Source of the DNA: CAWFGW01 sp963849955
GTDB taxonomy: Bacteria > Bacteroidota > Bacteroidia > Cytophagales > JAAEPT01
Assembly (NCBI GenBank): GCA_963849955.1
Contig: CAWKJU010000009.1
Span: 372,001-436,000, forward strand
Length of the DNA: 64,000 nt
Direction of reading: 5' to 3'
Shown here: in pieces, positions 9,507-19,178 of the stretch
Layout of the letters: each line of letters opens with the position of its first letter
Position numbering within the stretch: the stretch's first letter is position 1
Made by a program: the position numbers and the translations under genes
The notes under the pieces: model-generated
Told to the model about the DNA's origin: nothing
Seen by the model: only the letters and a program-made list of their open reading frames with translations
The model's database searches: none

Positions 9507-10085
9507 ATGACCGACTATCTATTTTATCTTAACCAAGGGCTATTTCATATTCTGGATATAGAAGGCGTTGACCACCTGCTTTTCATCGCTTTGCTTTGCG
9601 CGAAGTATCAATTTTCGGAATATAAAAAGCTGATTGTTTTACTTACTTCTTTCACTGTTGGTCATTCGATATCGTTGTTTTTTACTGCTATCGGCTACCA
9701 ATTTATTGCCCCTAACACCGTAGAGCTGCTGATTCCATTAACTATTTTTATTACTGGCTTATATAACTTGTTCACCAGTAAAAAAGAATCCAGCTTTTAC
9801 ATACCTTATCTTGTTGCGCTGGTATTTGGGTTTATTCATGGAATGGGATTCTCCAACTTTTTCCAGGCCATGATGATGGGAATAGATGATCATATTATAC
9901 TACCACTTTTAGCATTTAATGTCGGGATTGAAATCGGTCAACTCATTATCGTGCTTATCTTCTTTATTTTAACCTATCTGTATCTTCGTTTGTCTGGACA
10001 GAAAGAAAGTTATTGGCGTTTAGCAATAAATGTTCTAGGCACTGGACTGTCCTTTTGGTGGTTGATATCCAACTTAATAACATGA
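9507..10085 (+). CDS. HupE/UreJ-type membrane protein
   Basis: 192 residues, about six transmembrane helices. Family-typical motifs are present: GVDHLLFIALL near residue 20, VGHSISLFFTA near 50, and a His-rich IHGMGFSNFFQ near 110. Related HupE/UreJ proteins are proposed metal (nickel or cobalt) permeases, but Bacteroidota members of this type are uncharacterised. Its stop overlaps the start of the next gene by 4 bp, so the two are translationally coupled. Confidence 0.82.
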   Translation: MTDYLFYLNQGLFHILDIEGVDHLLFIALLCAKYQFSEYKKLIVLLTSFTVGHSISLFFTAIGYQFIAPNTVELLIPLTIFITGLYNLFTSKKESSFYIPYLVALVFGFIHGMGFSNFFQAMMMGIDDHIILPLLAFNVGIEIGQLIIVLIFFILTYLYLRLSGQKESYWRLAINVLGTGLSFWWLISNLIT

Positions 10086-10564
10086 AAAAACTCCTGTTTC
10101 TAATCATAGCATCTTTAATCACCTGTGTGATGTATGCTCACCCGATAAAGTTATCGACCTCAAAGTTGGATTTATCGACCAATACGCTTACCATTAATTT
10201 ATTTGAGGATGATTTTAAAGCTCATTTATTGAAGACCTATCGGCAGCAATTAAACTTTGAACAAGCCGACTCGATTACCAAGCAAGTGGTTAATGCGTAT
10301 TTATCTAAAAATTTTAAAATTCATTACGGAGAAAACCTGCTACCGCTTCACTTACAATCCATTCAATTTCTCAATGAGAATGTTGTGCAAGTGACTTTTA
10401 GCGTTTCACAATTACCTACTAGTGCCTCTTTAAAAATCACCAACTCTATTTTGACTGATGCCTTTGATAATCAAAACAATATTTTGCATTTCATTTCAAA
10501 TGATGGAGAGAAATCAACGCTGCAATTTAGTAAAGATCAACCTTCAGAGATCCTTGATTTTTAG
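10082..10564 (+). CDS. DUF6702-type secreted protein
   Basis: About 160 residues. The start ATG at 10082 overlaps the HupE stop (ATGA) and begins a signal peptide, MKKLLFLIIASLITCVMYAHP; the longer upstream frame lies inside HupE and is rejected. The mature N-terminus HPIKLSTSKL and following beta pattern match the DUF6702 family, which in Bacteroidota accompanies HupE genes. Function unknown; the linkage suggests an exported partner of the HupE protein. Confidence 0.75.
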   Translation: MKKLLFLIIASLITCVMYAHPIKLSTSKLDLSTNTLTINLFEDDFKAHLLKTYRQQLNFEQADSITKQVVNAYLSKNFKIHYGENLLPLHLQSIQFLNENVVQVTFSVSQLPTSASLKITNSILTDAFDNQNNILHFISNDGEKSTLQFSKDQPSEILDF

Positions 10565-10974
10565 TAGTTAACCTGTCGCTACTTTTGCCTATCGATTATA
10601 TTTAGCTAAAGGAAACTTTTCACAAGCTAAAATTAGATGATTTGTAATTTATACTATGGCTTCGATTAGAGTCTTGTCACTTTTTCCCTAGATGAAAAAG
10701 TAACCAAATCCCGATACATATCGGGACTAGGCTGCATAAAAAATGCTAAAATTGGCTGCATTACGCTCAAACAAAACAAACTAGCCAAATAAGTATAATT
10801 AAATCTGCGTAAACGTACATTGGCTTCATACAGTGTTTTGTTTTTAACCGCTTCATTTCACCAATTTCTTCACGCATTTTTGATGAGGCCGATGAAGACA
10901 TCAATATAAATAACCATAGTTAATCACTTATTTTTCCATTAAATAGGTCAATGATAAGAGGTGATAATTATTAT
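10565..10974. other. Intergenic region without a gene
   Basis: No coding sequence found. It holds a short palindrome TCCCGATA-CA-TATCGGGA at 10709-10726, related to the CCCGATAGCTATCGGG element found inside three attC-like sites downstream. Confidence 0.5.
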
Positions 10975-11023
10975 AAAAAAACCATCTCAAACAAATAGTC
11001 AATTTTTTAAGTGTCTGAGATGG
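10975..11023 (-). terminator. Terminator of the LRR gene
   Basis: Stem CCATCTCA / TGAGATGG (10982-11023) with a long loop, followed on the minus strand by a T-run (A-run at 10975-10980). It lies just downstream of the LRR gene stop. Confidence 0.6.
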
Positions 11024-11037
11024 CTCCTGAAAAAAAA

Positions 11038-11964
11038 CTAAAACCTCACCTCCACATTGGGTAGCATCGCTTGGATTCGCTCTTTTTCTGTGTCCGTCCA
11101 ATTGTTTCCTAACAAAGTCACCAATGTAAGGTGGTGTAAGTTGCTGATGCTATTGGGTAAGGTTTTCAAGTCATTATAACTCAACATTAAGATCTCTAAG
11201 TTTTTCATCTCACCAATGGATTCCGGTAACTGGCTCAGATTGTTCGCGGTAAGGTCCAGCGTTTTAAGATGTTTTAGTTTAGAAAAATCTAAGTCCAACG
11301 ATTCCACCGAACAATTATTTAATGATAATCGGTGCAAGTTTTTCAGTTTCGAAACTTCTCTGGGAATCGTTTTAACTGCTTCATTTTTACTTAAATCGAG
11401 GGTTTCTATTTTTTTACATTTTATAATTTCCATTGGAAATTCACTCAACTTGTTAGCATCCAAGTCCAAATTTACCAACGCCTTCAACTTTCCAAAAGAT
11501 GGAGGCAATACCTCCAGTTTGTTGACACTCAAATCCAAGTGAGTCATCTTTTTAAGGTTCCCAAAACTCTCAGGCAGCTCGGTAAGCTGATTTTTTTCTA
11601 AGCTCAACTCCCTGATGGATTTCATTTCACCAAAGCGTTCGGGCAGATAGGAAATCTTGTTTTGTTTTAAAGTAATGATCTGTAACTCTTTAAGGTCACC
11701 CATCGACTCTGGCAGACTGTCGATTTCATTTTTCATACAGTTGGCAAACTGTAAATGAGTTAACGTCCCAATTCTGTAATCAAGCCGTGTGAGGCTTTGT
11801 TGACGTAGGTTTAAATGATAAACCGATTCATTTTCAGCAAATGCTTTTTCCAGACTGTAATAGGCTTCCTTATTTTTGAAATCCACTGATGCAGTAAGGT
11901 GATCTTGAGCAAATAGCATTAATTGAGCGACTAGTAAAGCTCCTGTAAGTAGTTGTTTTTTCAT
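11038..11964 (-). CDS. Secreted leucine-rich-repeat protein
   Basis: 308 residues with a signal peptide (MKKQLLTGALLVAQLMLFAQ) followed by about ten 23-residue leucine-rich repeats of the LxxLxLxxNxLxxLPxxxGxL type, for example LEILMLSYNDLKTLPNSIS. LRR proteins of this class act as protein-binding scaffolds; the partner is unknown. No sorting domain is visible, so a periplasmic or surface location rests on the signal peptide. A hairpin terminator follows the gene. Confidence 0.85.
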   Translation of the reverse strand: MKKQLLTGALLVAQLMLFAQDHLTASVDFKNKEAYYSLEKAFAENESVYHLNLRQQSLTRLDYRIGTLTHLQFANCMKNEIDSLPESMGDLKELQIITLKQNKISYLPERFGEMKSIRELSLEKNQLTELPESFGNLKKMTHLDLSVNKLEVLPPSFGKLKALVNLDLDANKLSEFPMEIIKCKKIETLDLSKNEAVKTIPREVSKLKNLHRLSLNNCSVESLDLDFSKLKHLKTLDLTANNLSQLPESIGEMKNLEILMLSYNDLKTLPNSISNLHHLTLVTLLGNNWTDTEKERIQAMLPNVEVRF

Positions 11965-12022
11965 TGTTATTTTCTTTTAACTAAAAATTGTCTCCCTTTA
12001 TTTATTACACTTTTAGTTACCT

Positions 12023-12102
12023 CGTCATTCTGACTGAAAGGAAGAATCTCACACTAACTAGTTAGTTCCAATTCGAGATCCTTCGCTACTCTCAGGATGA
12101 CG
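12023..12102. repeat. Dispersed palindromic (REP-like) element
   Basis: CGTCATTCTGA at the left and TCAGGATGACG at the right are near-perfect inverted repeats, with GAATCTC / GAGATCC nearer the centre. This matches the form of a hairpin repeat scattered through many Bacteroidota intergenic regions. It lies between the LRR gene and the large PhoX-like gene. Confidence 0.6.
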
Positions 12103-12161
12103 TTCTATATAACTTTTGTGTTCATAAACAGGGAGACAACATTTATTGGTTTAATTGAAAA

Positions 12162-15100
12162 TTAGTTGTTTGAAATCATTCGAAGTATTGACGTTTTATC
12201 ATCAATGGTTAACTTCAAGAAATACATGCCAGCACCAAGGTTATAGTCTGCCGGAGTAAATTTGTAGTTATGCGTTCCAGCACTCAAACTTTTGTTCACC
12301 AACGTAGACACTTTCGCACCATCCACGGTGTACACTTCCATGTTTACCTCTGAAGTCTTTTTCAAATCAAACTTCACCTCAGAAGAGTTGTTAAATGGAT
12401 TAGGGTAAGCTGACAAACTGAACAATAATTCATTCCGGTCATCTAAACCACTTATGACGTCCACAAACACTTGAGCCACTGCTTCACAATCAAACTCATC
12501 AGTAACTGTTACGGTGTATGTGCCCGTTTTATTCACTTCAATGGTTTGAGTGGTTGAGTCGTTACTCCATAAATAAGAAACAAAACCAGCACCTGCATCT
12601 AAAGTAACTTGCACTCCTTCCTCAATTTCTTTATCAGCACCTAAATCTACCTCGGGTTTGCTCACACCCACCACTAAGGTATCTGTCGCTTTCTTTCCAT
12701 TGTTTAAGAACGCTTCCACTATATAGGTATTCGCTTCGTTAATTTCTAACGCTGATACGTCAATTGCTTCACCATTTACCAACACTGTTGCATCGTTCAC
12801 CGTGATGTTTTTCACTAGTACTTCATCATCACAAAGGGTTGTATCAGCTCCCAAAGCTAGATTAGGCACTACACTGCTTTGTCCCAAGAATTGTTTACGA
12901 GACAACACCACTGTTAACGATGAGTTTGCCACCACTTCATTCCCAGCTGCATCAATATTTGGCTTTGTATTGGTTCCAGAAGGGTTTTGAATGGATAGGA
13001 ACATGAACTTGTTGTCAGGCGTAAACGTCATCCCTGTAGGCTCAGAACCTTTTGCAGTAGTCATGAATACTTCGAGGTGTGGATTTTCAGGTGTATGATC
13101 AGCATGAGCCATCCAGATATAATCTCTTCCACCATCTTGAAGAATCCAAAGGTTTCCTTCATTGTCGAAAGTTAAGTTATCATTACCTGTTCTCCATGAT
13201 TCAGAAACAGTTCCAGAGTTGTGGTTAACGGTATACGATTGATTGCTTAAGAATTTCTCCAAGTCAGTCACAGTAGTTCCGTTATCCGTAAATCGCCAGG
13301 TGTCACCTTTACCTTTTTCAGTAAAGTAGATTTGACCAGTAATCGGATGAATTTCTACATCTTCACAACCACCCCAGTTAGTACCTCCCAATGAAGCTGC
13401 TAAAGTTCTGGCGGTATTCATTTGTTCTTGAGTTTGGTTGGGCACCATTACCCACGTTCCCGTTGAAGGATCCACATCATCTCTTTTCAACACATACAAT
13501 GTTCCTGAAGATAAGTCCATTTTGTTGTTCGCAACAAACTTGTAAACACCTCCGGTCCCCCCATCTTCAGCTTGATAAGCGGTTATGCTATCATTTGCTA
13601 CAACGATGTTCTCATGACTCATGCGCCCCATAGCCCATAACTTATCGGGTTTGCTATCATTGTTATGATCGACAATGCTATGTGTTCTTGGATCAATTTC
13701 TACTTGCCATCCCACATCTTGGAAACCATCATCGTTGGCATCGCCACTATTGTAAGTTTCTTCTGAAGTGATGATAGTTCCCCAAGGAGTTACACCACCA
13801 GAACAGTTTCTAACCGTTTGTACCACACCTGAGAAATCCACTGCGTTTACTTCATCAATTACCCAAAGACCTGTTGTCTCATCAAAGTGTAACGCTACAA
13901 TGGACACACCTCCTGGTGTATTTTCATGGTTGATGGACAACCACCCTTTTGTGCTGCTCCCATTGTCTGGGATAAATCCAGTAAAGTCATTACCATTCGG
14001 CATTTTAGCTCCGTTTTCATAGGTTGTCTGCAAGGATTTCGCAATTAACTGGAAGGTGTGCGACTCCGAAGGAATTACAAAATTTTCTTGCTGCTCAGTA
14101 GGAACTACCGAAGTAAAGCAAGAAATCAATTCTGAACTTGATGGATCACAGTTGACATTGTAACCTGAGTAGGTGATTTCTACTTCATCCGCAGGTAATA
14201 ATAAAGAAAGGTCAAAACGCAAATCAGTGCTTGTGGCTGAACTTTGGTGTATTTCTACCGCAACAATGTTTTCACCAAGCGTAAGTACCCCTTTGTCCAG
14301 GTTGGAAGTGATAAAGACATCTTCTTCTCCGCCTTCCACAAAGTTAATTGCAAACGTTTCATTGGTGATTGCGCCTTCAGGCATGTTATTTCTATACACT
14401 TCAACGCCATTGATGTATACTACAGCCCCATCATCGCGTTTTAAACGCAACTGAAGTGCTGATCTACCTTCCGTTTCTTCTACCATAAACTTCTTTCTAA
14501 AGTACGTGGTCACATTTTTCTTAGCCGCATTTCCGCCATAAGAAATTGTAGTGGTTTCATCGCCATTACCATAACCTAGTACCGCTTTTTCTCTTGCCCA
14601 TTTGGAGTCATCAAAACCCAAATTAATCCAGTCTGGAGTTAGGTTTTCACCCTTGTCGTTAAAGTTCCAGGCAGCTTGCTCAGGAATTAATACCATGTCG
14701 TATCGCTTAGGCTCAGCAGTCAATTGAAAACTGATGTCCGTACTTGTTAAGTTAGCCTGGTGTACTTCAGCCGCTAGACAATTTAAGCCTTCAGCCATCA
14801 ATCGTTTAGCAATTCTGTAGGTCACATACTGTCCTTCTTCAGGTGCTTCTATGGTATCTAGTGCAAAGGTGGTAAAGTCAACAACTTCAGGCATGTTTTG
14901 ACGCACGATCTCTGTACCGTTGAGGTATAAAACAGCGCCATCATCCACTAACATCACTATTTCTAATGAATCAGCTGAGGCTATTTCTTCTGCCGAAACT
15001 TCAAATAAATGACGGAAATACGTAGTTGTATATTTATTGGCTTCATCTGCACCATAAGAAACAGTCGTTGCCTCATCGTCATCTCCATAACCTAATTCTG

Positions 15101-17078
15101 CTGGGCCAAACTTCCATGCCGCATCATCAAAGTTGGTTGCTTTCCAAGCTGTTCCCTGGTTTGAGCCGTTATCCAGATATCTCCAAACTGCATTTTCACC
15201 GATAGGAAGCGAACCTATTGGCGCCACTGTTTTAGAAGCCGGAGCATTGCTATAAGTAAATTCCACATGCAAGGTTGGTGCAAAGCCAGGGGTAGCATGA
15301 TCACCATTCGCGCCTTCAAAAGACTCGGCTTCACGTTCACCAACACCTGTCATAATTACTGCCAAGGCATTACCCGCTGTCCATCCTGCTCTGTTGATGG
15401 TTTCCTGAATTACGTTTCGAATGTCGCTTGTCCGTTGGTTAGCACCCTGTTCGTTGGCACCTGTCCATGCTGCCGGACTCCATTCTGCCACTTGATAACC
15501 TGTTGGTCGTGAAGAAACTGAAAAAGGCGTTTGCGCAAAAGTCGCTGCATGATCCGTTGCTTCTGTTCTGATAGTTAATAACGTAGGCTCATCGTTGGAA
15601 TTATCCGCGGAAAATTGAATATATGCCTTTGTGATATAAGCACCTTGGGGGATTTGTATATCGGTAAAGCGAATTCCGATTAATTGTTGTTTAGACTGAT
15701 CAGAGGTTACACCTTCTTCTGCCAACTCTAAATCAGAACTTGCGATATCTAACGATCCGTCCGCTACAGACTCTTCTTGATCATCTGTATCTAAATTCAC
15801 TATTGACATTACTGATTCAGGTAAGGTATAATTGACCATTAATGTTGGTGCTAATGAACCATCTGCATGGTCGCCATTGGCTCCTTCATAAGATTCTGCT
15901 TCTCGTTCCCCAGTTCCTGTGATTACCAGTGCGAGGGCATTTCCTGAAGCCCAACCTTCTCTGTTGACTACTTCTTGTACTAATGCAGCAATGTTTGTTG
16001 ACTTTTGTGCTGCACCTCGTACTAGTTCTTCATCAACATCAGGCGCATAACTTGTTGTCCATGGTGCTGGTGACCATATTGTTTTTGCTAAACCCGTTGG
16101 TCTTGACGACACTGAAAAAGGTGTTTGAGCAAAGGTTTCAGCATTGTCGCTTGCTTCTGCTTGAATAATTAACTCCGTTGCTTCATCGTTGGTATTGTCA
16201 GCTGTAAACTGTAAATAAGCTGAAGTAATAATTGCTCCTTTGGGAATGGCAAGATCGGTAAAACGTAAACCAATCAGTTGTTGTTTGGACTGGTCTGATG
16301 TCACTCCTTCTTCTGCCAACTCCAAATCAGAGCTCGCAATGTCTAAGGAACCATCTGCTACTGACTCTTCCTGATCATCTGTATCAAGGGCAATTACTGC
16401 GGATACTGTTGTCGGTAGATCATATTCCACGATCAATGTAGCTGCTAGCGTACCATCTGCATGGTCACCGTTTGCTCCTTCAAATGATTCTGCTTCTCGC
16501 TCTCCGGTTCCAGTGATAACTAATGCCAGTGCGTTATTTTCTTTCCAACCATCACGACTGATGATTTCCTGTACTACGGATCGAATGTTCGCTGTTTTTT
16601 GAGCGGCACCACGTACTAAAGTCATATCAATACCTGGAGCATATTTCTCCGTCCACGGTGCGGGTTTCCAAACCACTTCTGATTGTCCTAACTGACGTGA
16701 TGATACAGCGAAGGGTGTTTGTGCAAAAGTTGCAGCATCATCCGTTGCCTCCCCTTTGATAGTAAGTGCTGTAGGTTCATCGTTGGAGTTATCAGCAGTA
16801 AATTGAATGTAAGCTGACTTAATAATAGCTCCTTGAGGAACGGCTACGTTTTGAAATCGTAAACCTATTAGTTGCTGCTTGGATTGATCAGAAGTCACTC
16901 CTTCTTCTGCTAACTCCAAATCCGAGCTGGCAATGTCTAACGATCCATCAGCGACCATTTCCTCCTGGTCATCGGTGTCTAGTGCTATCACTGAAGAGAC
17001 CACTGTCTGGGCTTCGGTAGTTATACCGGCCATGAGTGCCATCATGAGTGGAAGTACTGTTCTGGTAATTTTTTTCAT
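12162..17078 (-). CDS. Giant secreted PhoX-like (DUF839) T9SS protein with internal repeats
   Basis: 1638 residues. Signal peptide, then three tandem ~195-residue modules, each opening with DTDDQEE(S/M)VADGSLDIASS and closing with GTGEREAES(F/Y)EGANGDHA. Next come two ~150-residue beta-sandwich modules, each with a YFR motif and DDGAV(L/V)Y(L/I)NG. Around residues 990-1390 is a DUF839/PhoX-like region (NDFTGFIPDNGSSTKGWL, NHENTPGG, GRMSHENIVV) related to Ca-dependent phosphatases. An Ig-like segment and a T9SS type A domain (LSAYPNPFNNSSEVKF ... GMYFLKL) end the protein. Predicted surface-exposed or released. Phosphatase activity is inferred from the domain only. Confidence 0.88.
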   Translation of the reverse strand: MKKITRTVLPLMMALMAGITTEAQTVVSSVIALDTDDQEEMVADGSLDIASSDLELAEEGVTSDQSKQQLIGLRFQNVAVPQGAIIKSAYIQFTADNSNDEPTALTIKGEATDDAATFAQTPFAVSSRQLGQSEVVWKPAPWTEKYAPGIDMTLVRGAAQKTANIRSVVQEIISRDGWKENNALALVITGTGEREAESFEGANGDHADGTLAATLIVEYDLPTTVSAVIALDTDDQEESVADGSLDIASSDLELAEEGVTSDQSKQQLIGLRFTDLAIPKGAIITSAYLQFTADNTNDEATELIIQAEASDNAETFAQTPFSVSSRPTGLAKTIWSPAPWTTSYAPDVDEELVRGAAQKSTNIAALVQEVVNREGWASGNALALVITGTGEREAESYEGANGDHADGSLAPTLMVNYTLPESVMSIVNLDTDDQEESVADGSLDIASSDLELAEEGVTSDQSKQQLIGIRFTDIQIPQGAYITKAYIQFSADNSNDEPTLLTIRTEATDHAATFAQTPFSVSSRPTGYQVAEWSPAAWTGANEQGANQRTSDIRNVIQETINRAGWTAGNALAVIMTGVGEREAESFEGANGDHATPGFAPTLHVEFTYSNAPASKTVAPIGSLPIGENAVWRYLDNGSNQGTAWKATNFDDAAWKFGPAELGYGDDDEATTVSYGADEANKYTTTYFRHLFEVSAEEIASADSLEIVMLVDDGAVLYLNGTEIVRQNMPEVVDFTTFALDTIEAPEEGQYVTYRIAKRLMAEGLNCLAAEVHQANLTSTDISFQLTAEPKRYDMVLIPEQAAWNFNDKGENLTPDWINLGFDDSKWAREKAVLGYGNGDETTTISYGGNAAKKNVTTYFRKKFMVEETEGRSALQLRLKRDDGAVVYINGVEVYRNNMPEGAITNETFAINFVEGGEEDVFITSNLDKGVLTLGENIVAVEIHQSSATSTDLRFDLSLLLPADEVEITYSGYNVNCDPSSSELISCFTSVVPTEQQENFVIPSESHTFQLIAKSLQTTYENGAKMPNGNDFTGFIPDNGSSTKGWLSINHENTPGGVSIVALHFDETTGLWVIDEVNAVDFSGVVQTVRNCSGGVTPWGTIITSEETYNSGDANDDGFQDVGWQVEIDPRTHSIVDHNNDSKPDKLWAMGRMSHENIVVANDSITAYQAEDGGTGGVYKFVANNKMDLSSGTLYVLKRDDVDPSTGTWVMVPNQTQEQMNTARTLAASLGGTNWGGCEDVEIHPITGQIYFTEKGKGDTWRFTDNGTTVTDLEKFLSNQSYTVNHNSGTVSESWRTGNDNLTFDNEGNLWILQDGGRDYIWMAHADHTPENPHLEVFMTTAKGSEPTGMTFTPDNKFMFLSIQNPSGTNTKPNIDAAGNEVVANSSLTVVLSRKQFLGQSSVVPNLALGADTTLCDDEVLVKNITVNDATVLVNGEAIDVSALEINEANTYIVEAFLNNGKKATDTLVVGVSKPEVDLGADKEIEEGVQVTLDAGAGFVSYLWSNDSTTQTIEVNKTGTYTVTVTDEFDCEAVAQVFVDVISGLDDRNELLFSLSAYPNPFNNSSEVKFDLKKTSEVNMEVYTVDGAKVSTLVNKSLSAGTHNYKFTPADYNLGAGMYFLKLTIDDKTSILRMISNN

Positions 17079-17450
17079 AAGTTAAACTAGGTTAGTTGTT
17101 TTCCGTTTGTTGGCGCAAAACTATCTTCCAGCTATTAGCCTTATGTGTGAGTTATGTCAAATAATAATTATGATTTAACTGTCTATGTAAAAAAAATGTA
17201 ATCAAAACACTGACGTGAAAAGGGTTAAAAACACTAAAATCTTCCCTTGTGTTGATATAAAAAAAACATTGGAGTGATCTCTAGATTATAACTTGTTTTC
17301 ATTTCCGTTAAACTGAGTACTTTTTTTGTTTTCATTGGGTTTTCATTCAGTTCACAGTAATAGAATTTAGGGGTAAAAAAGTAGTTTATCTGCTGCAATG
17401 CCATTAAATATAATTTAACAATCGAACTCTAGAATGAGGTGCTGGTCTAT
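17079..17450. other. Intergenic region, no gene
   Basis: AT-rich stretch that presumably carries the promoter of the giant PhoX-like gene. No ORF or structured element is convincing. Confidence 0.4.
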
Positions 17451-17484
17451 AAAAACGAAAAGCTCTCCTGGTTGGAAAGCTTTT
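17451..17484 (-). terminator. Terminator of tpx
   Basis: Stem AAAAGCT / AGCTTTT with an inner TCC / GGA pair (17458-17484), followed on the minus strand by a T-run (A-run 17451-17455). It lies about 30 bp after the tpx stop codon. Confidence 0.75.
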
Positions 17485-17514
17485 GTACAAATGATTTTTA
17501 AAAAGTTAGATGAA

Positions 17515-18012
17515 TTACAGCGCAGCCAATGCTTTTTCATAATCGGGCTCATTAGTGGTTTCAGGCACTTGTTCTGTGTACACTACAAAACCGCCTTCAT
17601 CCAACACCACAATGCAACGTGAGTGCAGACCTGACAACGGTCCATCAACGATTTCCAACCCATAATTTTTCCCGAAGGTACCTGTTCTAAAATCAGATAA
17701 CATCACCACATTGTCTAATCCTTCAGCACCACAAAACCGTTTTTGCGCAAAAGGTAAATCTCTTGAAATGCATAAGACTTTTGTGTTTTCTAATTCTGAA
17801 GCTTCTTTATTAAATTTTCTCACCGAAGTAGCACAAGTACCTGTATCGATACTTGGGAAAATATTTAAAATCAACTTTTTTCCCTTAAAATCTACTAAAG
17901 CAACATCGGAAAGGTCTACCCCTACCAACTCAAAGTCTTTAACTTCTGAGCCAACTTCCGGTAAATTTCCTATGGTATTTATTTCGTTTCCTTTTAATGT
18001 AATCTTCGCCAT
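17515..18012 (-). CDS. tpx: Thiol peroxidase Tpx
   Basis: 165 residues, the usual length for atypical 2-Cys peroxiredoxin Tpx. The peroxidatic Cys lies in FPSIDTGTCATSVRKF (about residue 60) and the resolving Cys in AQKRFCGAEG (about residue 94). It reduces H2O2 and organic hydroperoxides using thioredoxin in the cytoplasm or periplasm; no signal peptide is present here. Single gene with its own terminator. Confidence 0.95.
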   Translation of the reverse strand: MAKITLKGNEINTIGNLPEVGSEVKDFELVGVDLSDVALVDFKGKKLILNIFPSIDTGTCATSVRKFNKEASELENTKVLCISRDLPFAQKRFCGAEGLDNVVMLSDFRTGTFGKNYGLEIVDGPLSGLHSRCIVVLDEGGFVVYTEQVPETTNEPDYEKALAAL

Positions 18013-18080
18013 AATCTGTATTATTTGTTTGTTTACAATGTAAAAACTACCACTTGGAAAGTAAAGGCTTTCTTATAAAA

Positions 18081-18245
18081 CTATTGGATGTTCGCCATTT
18101 CTTCTTGGAACATGGCTATTGCCTGATCCGCAACAAAGTTGTTTTCCGCACAACGTTGATAGGTTAACACCGATTTTTTCATTTTTCTTGGAAGTTTATC
18201 TCCCGAGAAATAAGCTCTTACTGTTTCTTCAGTTGGTCGTTTCAC
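18081..18245 (-). CDS. Small basic protein downstream of the M48 peptidase
   Basis: 54 codons from a GTG at 18245, five bases after the stop of the M48 peptidase gene, so probably cotranscribed. The sequence begins VKRPTEETVRAYFSGDKLP and continues as two helices with one Cys. No ATG start is available in frame. The family is not recognised; coding status is supported by composition and tight spacing. Confidence 0.55.
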   Translation of the reverse strand: MKRPTEETVRAYFSGDKLPRKMKKSVLTYQRCAENNFVADQAIAMFQEEMANIQ

Positions 18246-18250
18246 TCTTT

Positions 18251-19048
18251 TTATTGTTTATAATATTCCATCGCCTTCGGAATGGCTTTATTTAAATTTT
18301 TAATTCGGGTTTCGTGCGATGGGTGGGTAGACAAAAACTCTGGCGGTGCTCCCCCACCTGACTTTGCACTCATTCGTTCCCAGAATTCGGGTGCTTCGTG
18401 TGGATTATAACCGGCCATGGCCATAAATATTAACCCTAACTCATCGGCCTCAGATTCTTGTAACCGGCTAAACGGTAACATCACGCCTACCTGGCTACCT
18501 ACTCCGTAAGCTGTTTGAAATAGCTGTTGCGTTTGAGCGGGCTTGTCTGACAAGGCCACCGACAAAGCAGCACCACCAAACTGTTGCACCAATCCCTGAC
18601 TCATGCGTTCGTTTCCATGTTTTGCAATGGCATGAGCGACTTCATGCCCCATAACCACGGCTACTCCTGCTTCATCTTGACAAATCGGTAAAATTCCTGT
18701 ATAAAAAACCACTTTCCCACCTGGCATACAAAACGCATTCGCCTCTTCGCTTTCCACGGTGTTAAACTTCCATTCGAAGCCATCCAGCTCGTCAGACATA
18801 TCATTATCATTCATGTATTTTTGAACGGCATCTTTTATTTTAAGGCCTACTGTGTTCACCATGATCGACTGTGAAGTACCCGTAACTACTTTGTTTTCAT
18901 TTAAAAAATTTTGGTAGGAAACGGTACTTAAGGAAAGGACTTCTGATGAAGGAATTAGGTTCAACTGTCGCCTACCGGATACGGGTACTTTATTACACAT
19001 GGTAAAAAGAAAACAGAGGGAACTTATAAGGGCTAATTTTTTTAACAT
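18251..19048 (-). CDS. M48-family metallopeptidase lipoprotein (LoiP/YcaL-like)
   Basis: 265 residues. The N-terminus MLKKLALISSLCFLFTMCNK carries a lipobox-like FTMC, suggesting a lipid-anchored protein. The zinc site is HEVAHAIAKH with the third ligand in ESEADELG, and PVSGRRQL is a family-typical start of the mature region. The substrate is likely a misfolded envelope protein, by analogy with LoiP/BepA. An overlapping small ORF follows. Confidence 0.9.
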   Translation of the reverse strand: MLKKLALISSLCFLFTMCNKVPVSGRRQLNLIPSSEVLSLSTVSYQNFLNENKVVTGTSQSIMVNTVGLKIKDAVQKYMNDNDMSDELDGFEWKFNTVESEEANAFCMPGGKVVFYTGILPICQDEAGVAVVMGHEVAHAIAKHGNERMSQGLVQQFGGAALSVALSDKPAQTQQLFQTAYGVGSQVGVMLPFSRLQESEADELGLIFMAMAGYNPHEAPEFWERMSAKSGGGAPPEFLSTHPSHETRIKNLNKAIPKAMEYYKQ

Positions 19049-19178
19049 TGTTTTTTGGGGTTAAAAGGTTGAATGCATGTAAAGCTTTTAACCAAATCCG
19101 AGACCAATTTACTAGTATTTATCAACTCGTTGATATTTGTAGCCTCGATTAGTTACTTTCGTAGAAGAATTTGATTTT

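Noticed and set aside
13391..16168. Plus-strand ORFs opposite the giant PhoX-like gene
   Set aside because: Antisense frames of a well-supported repetitive coding sequence.
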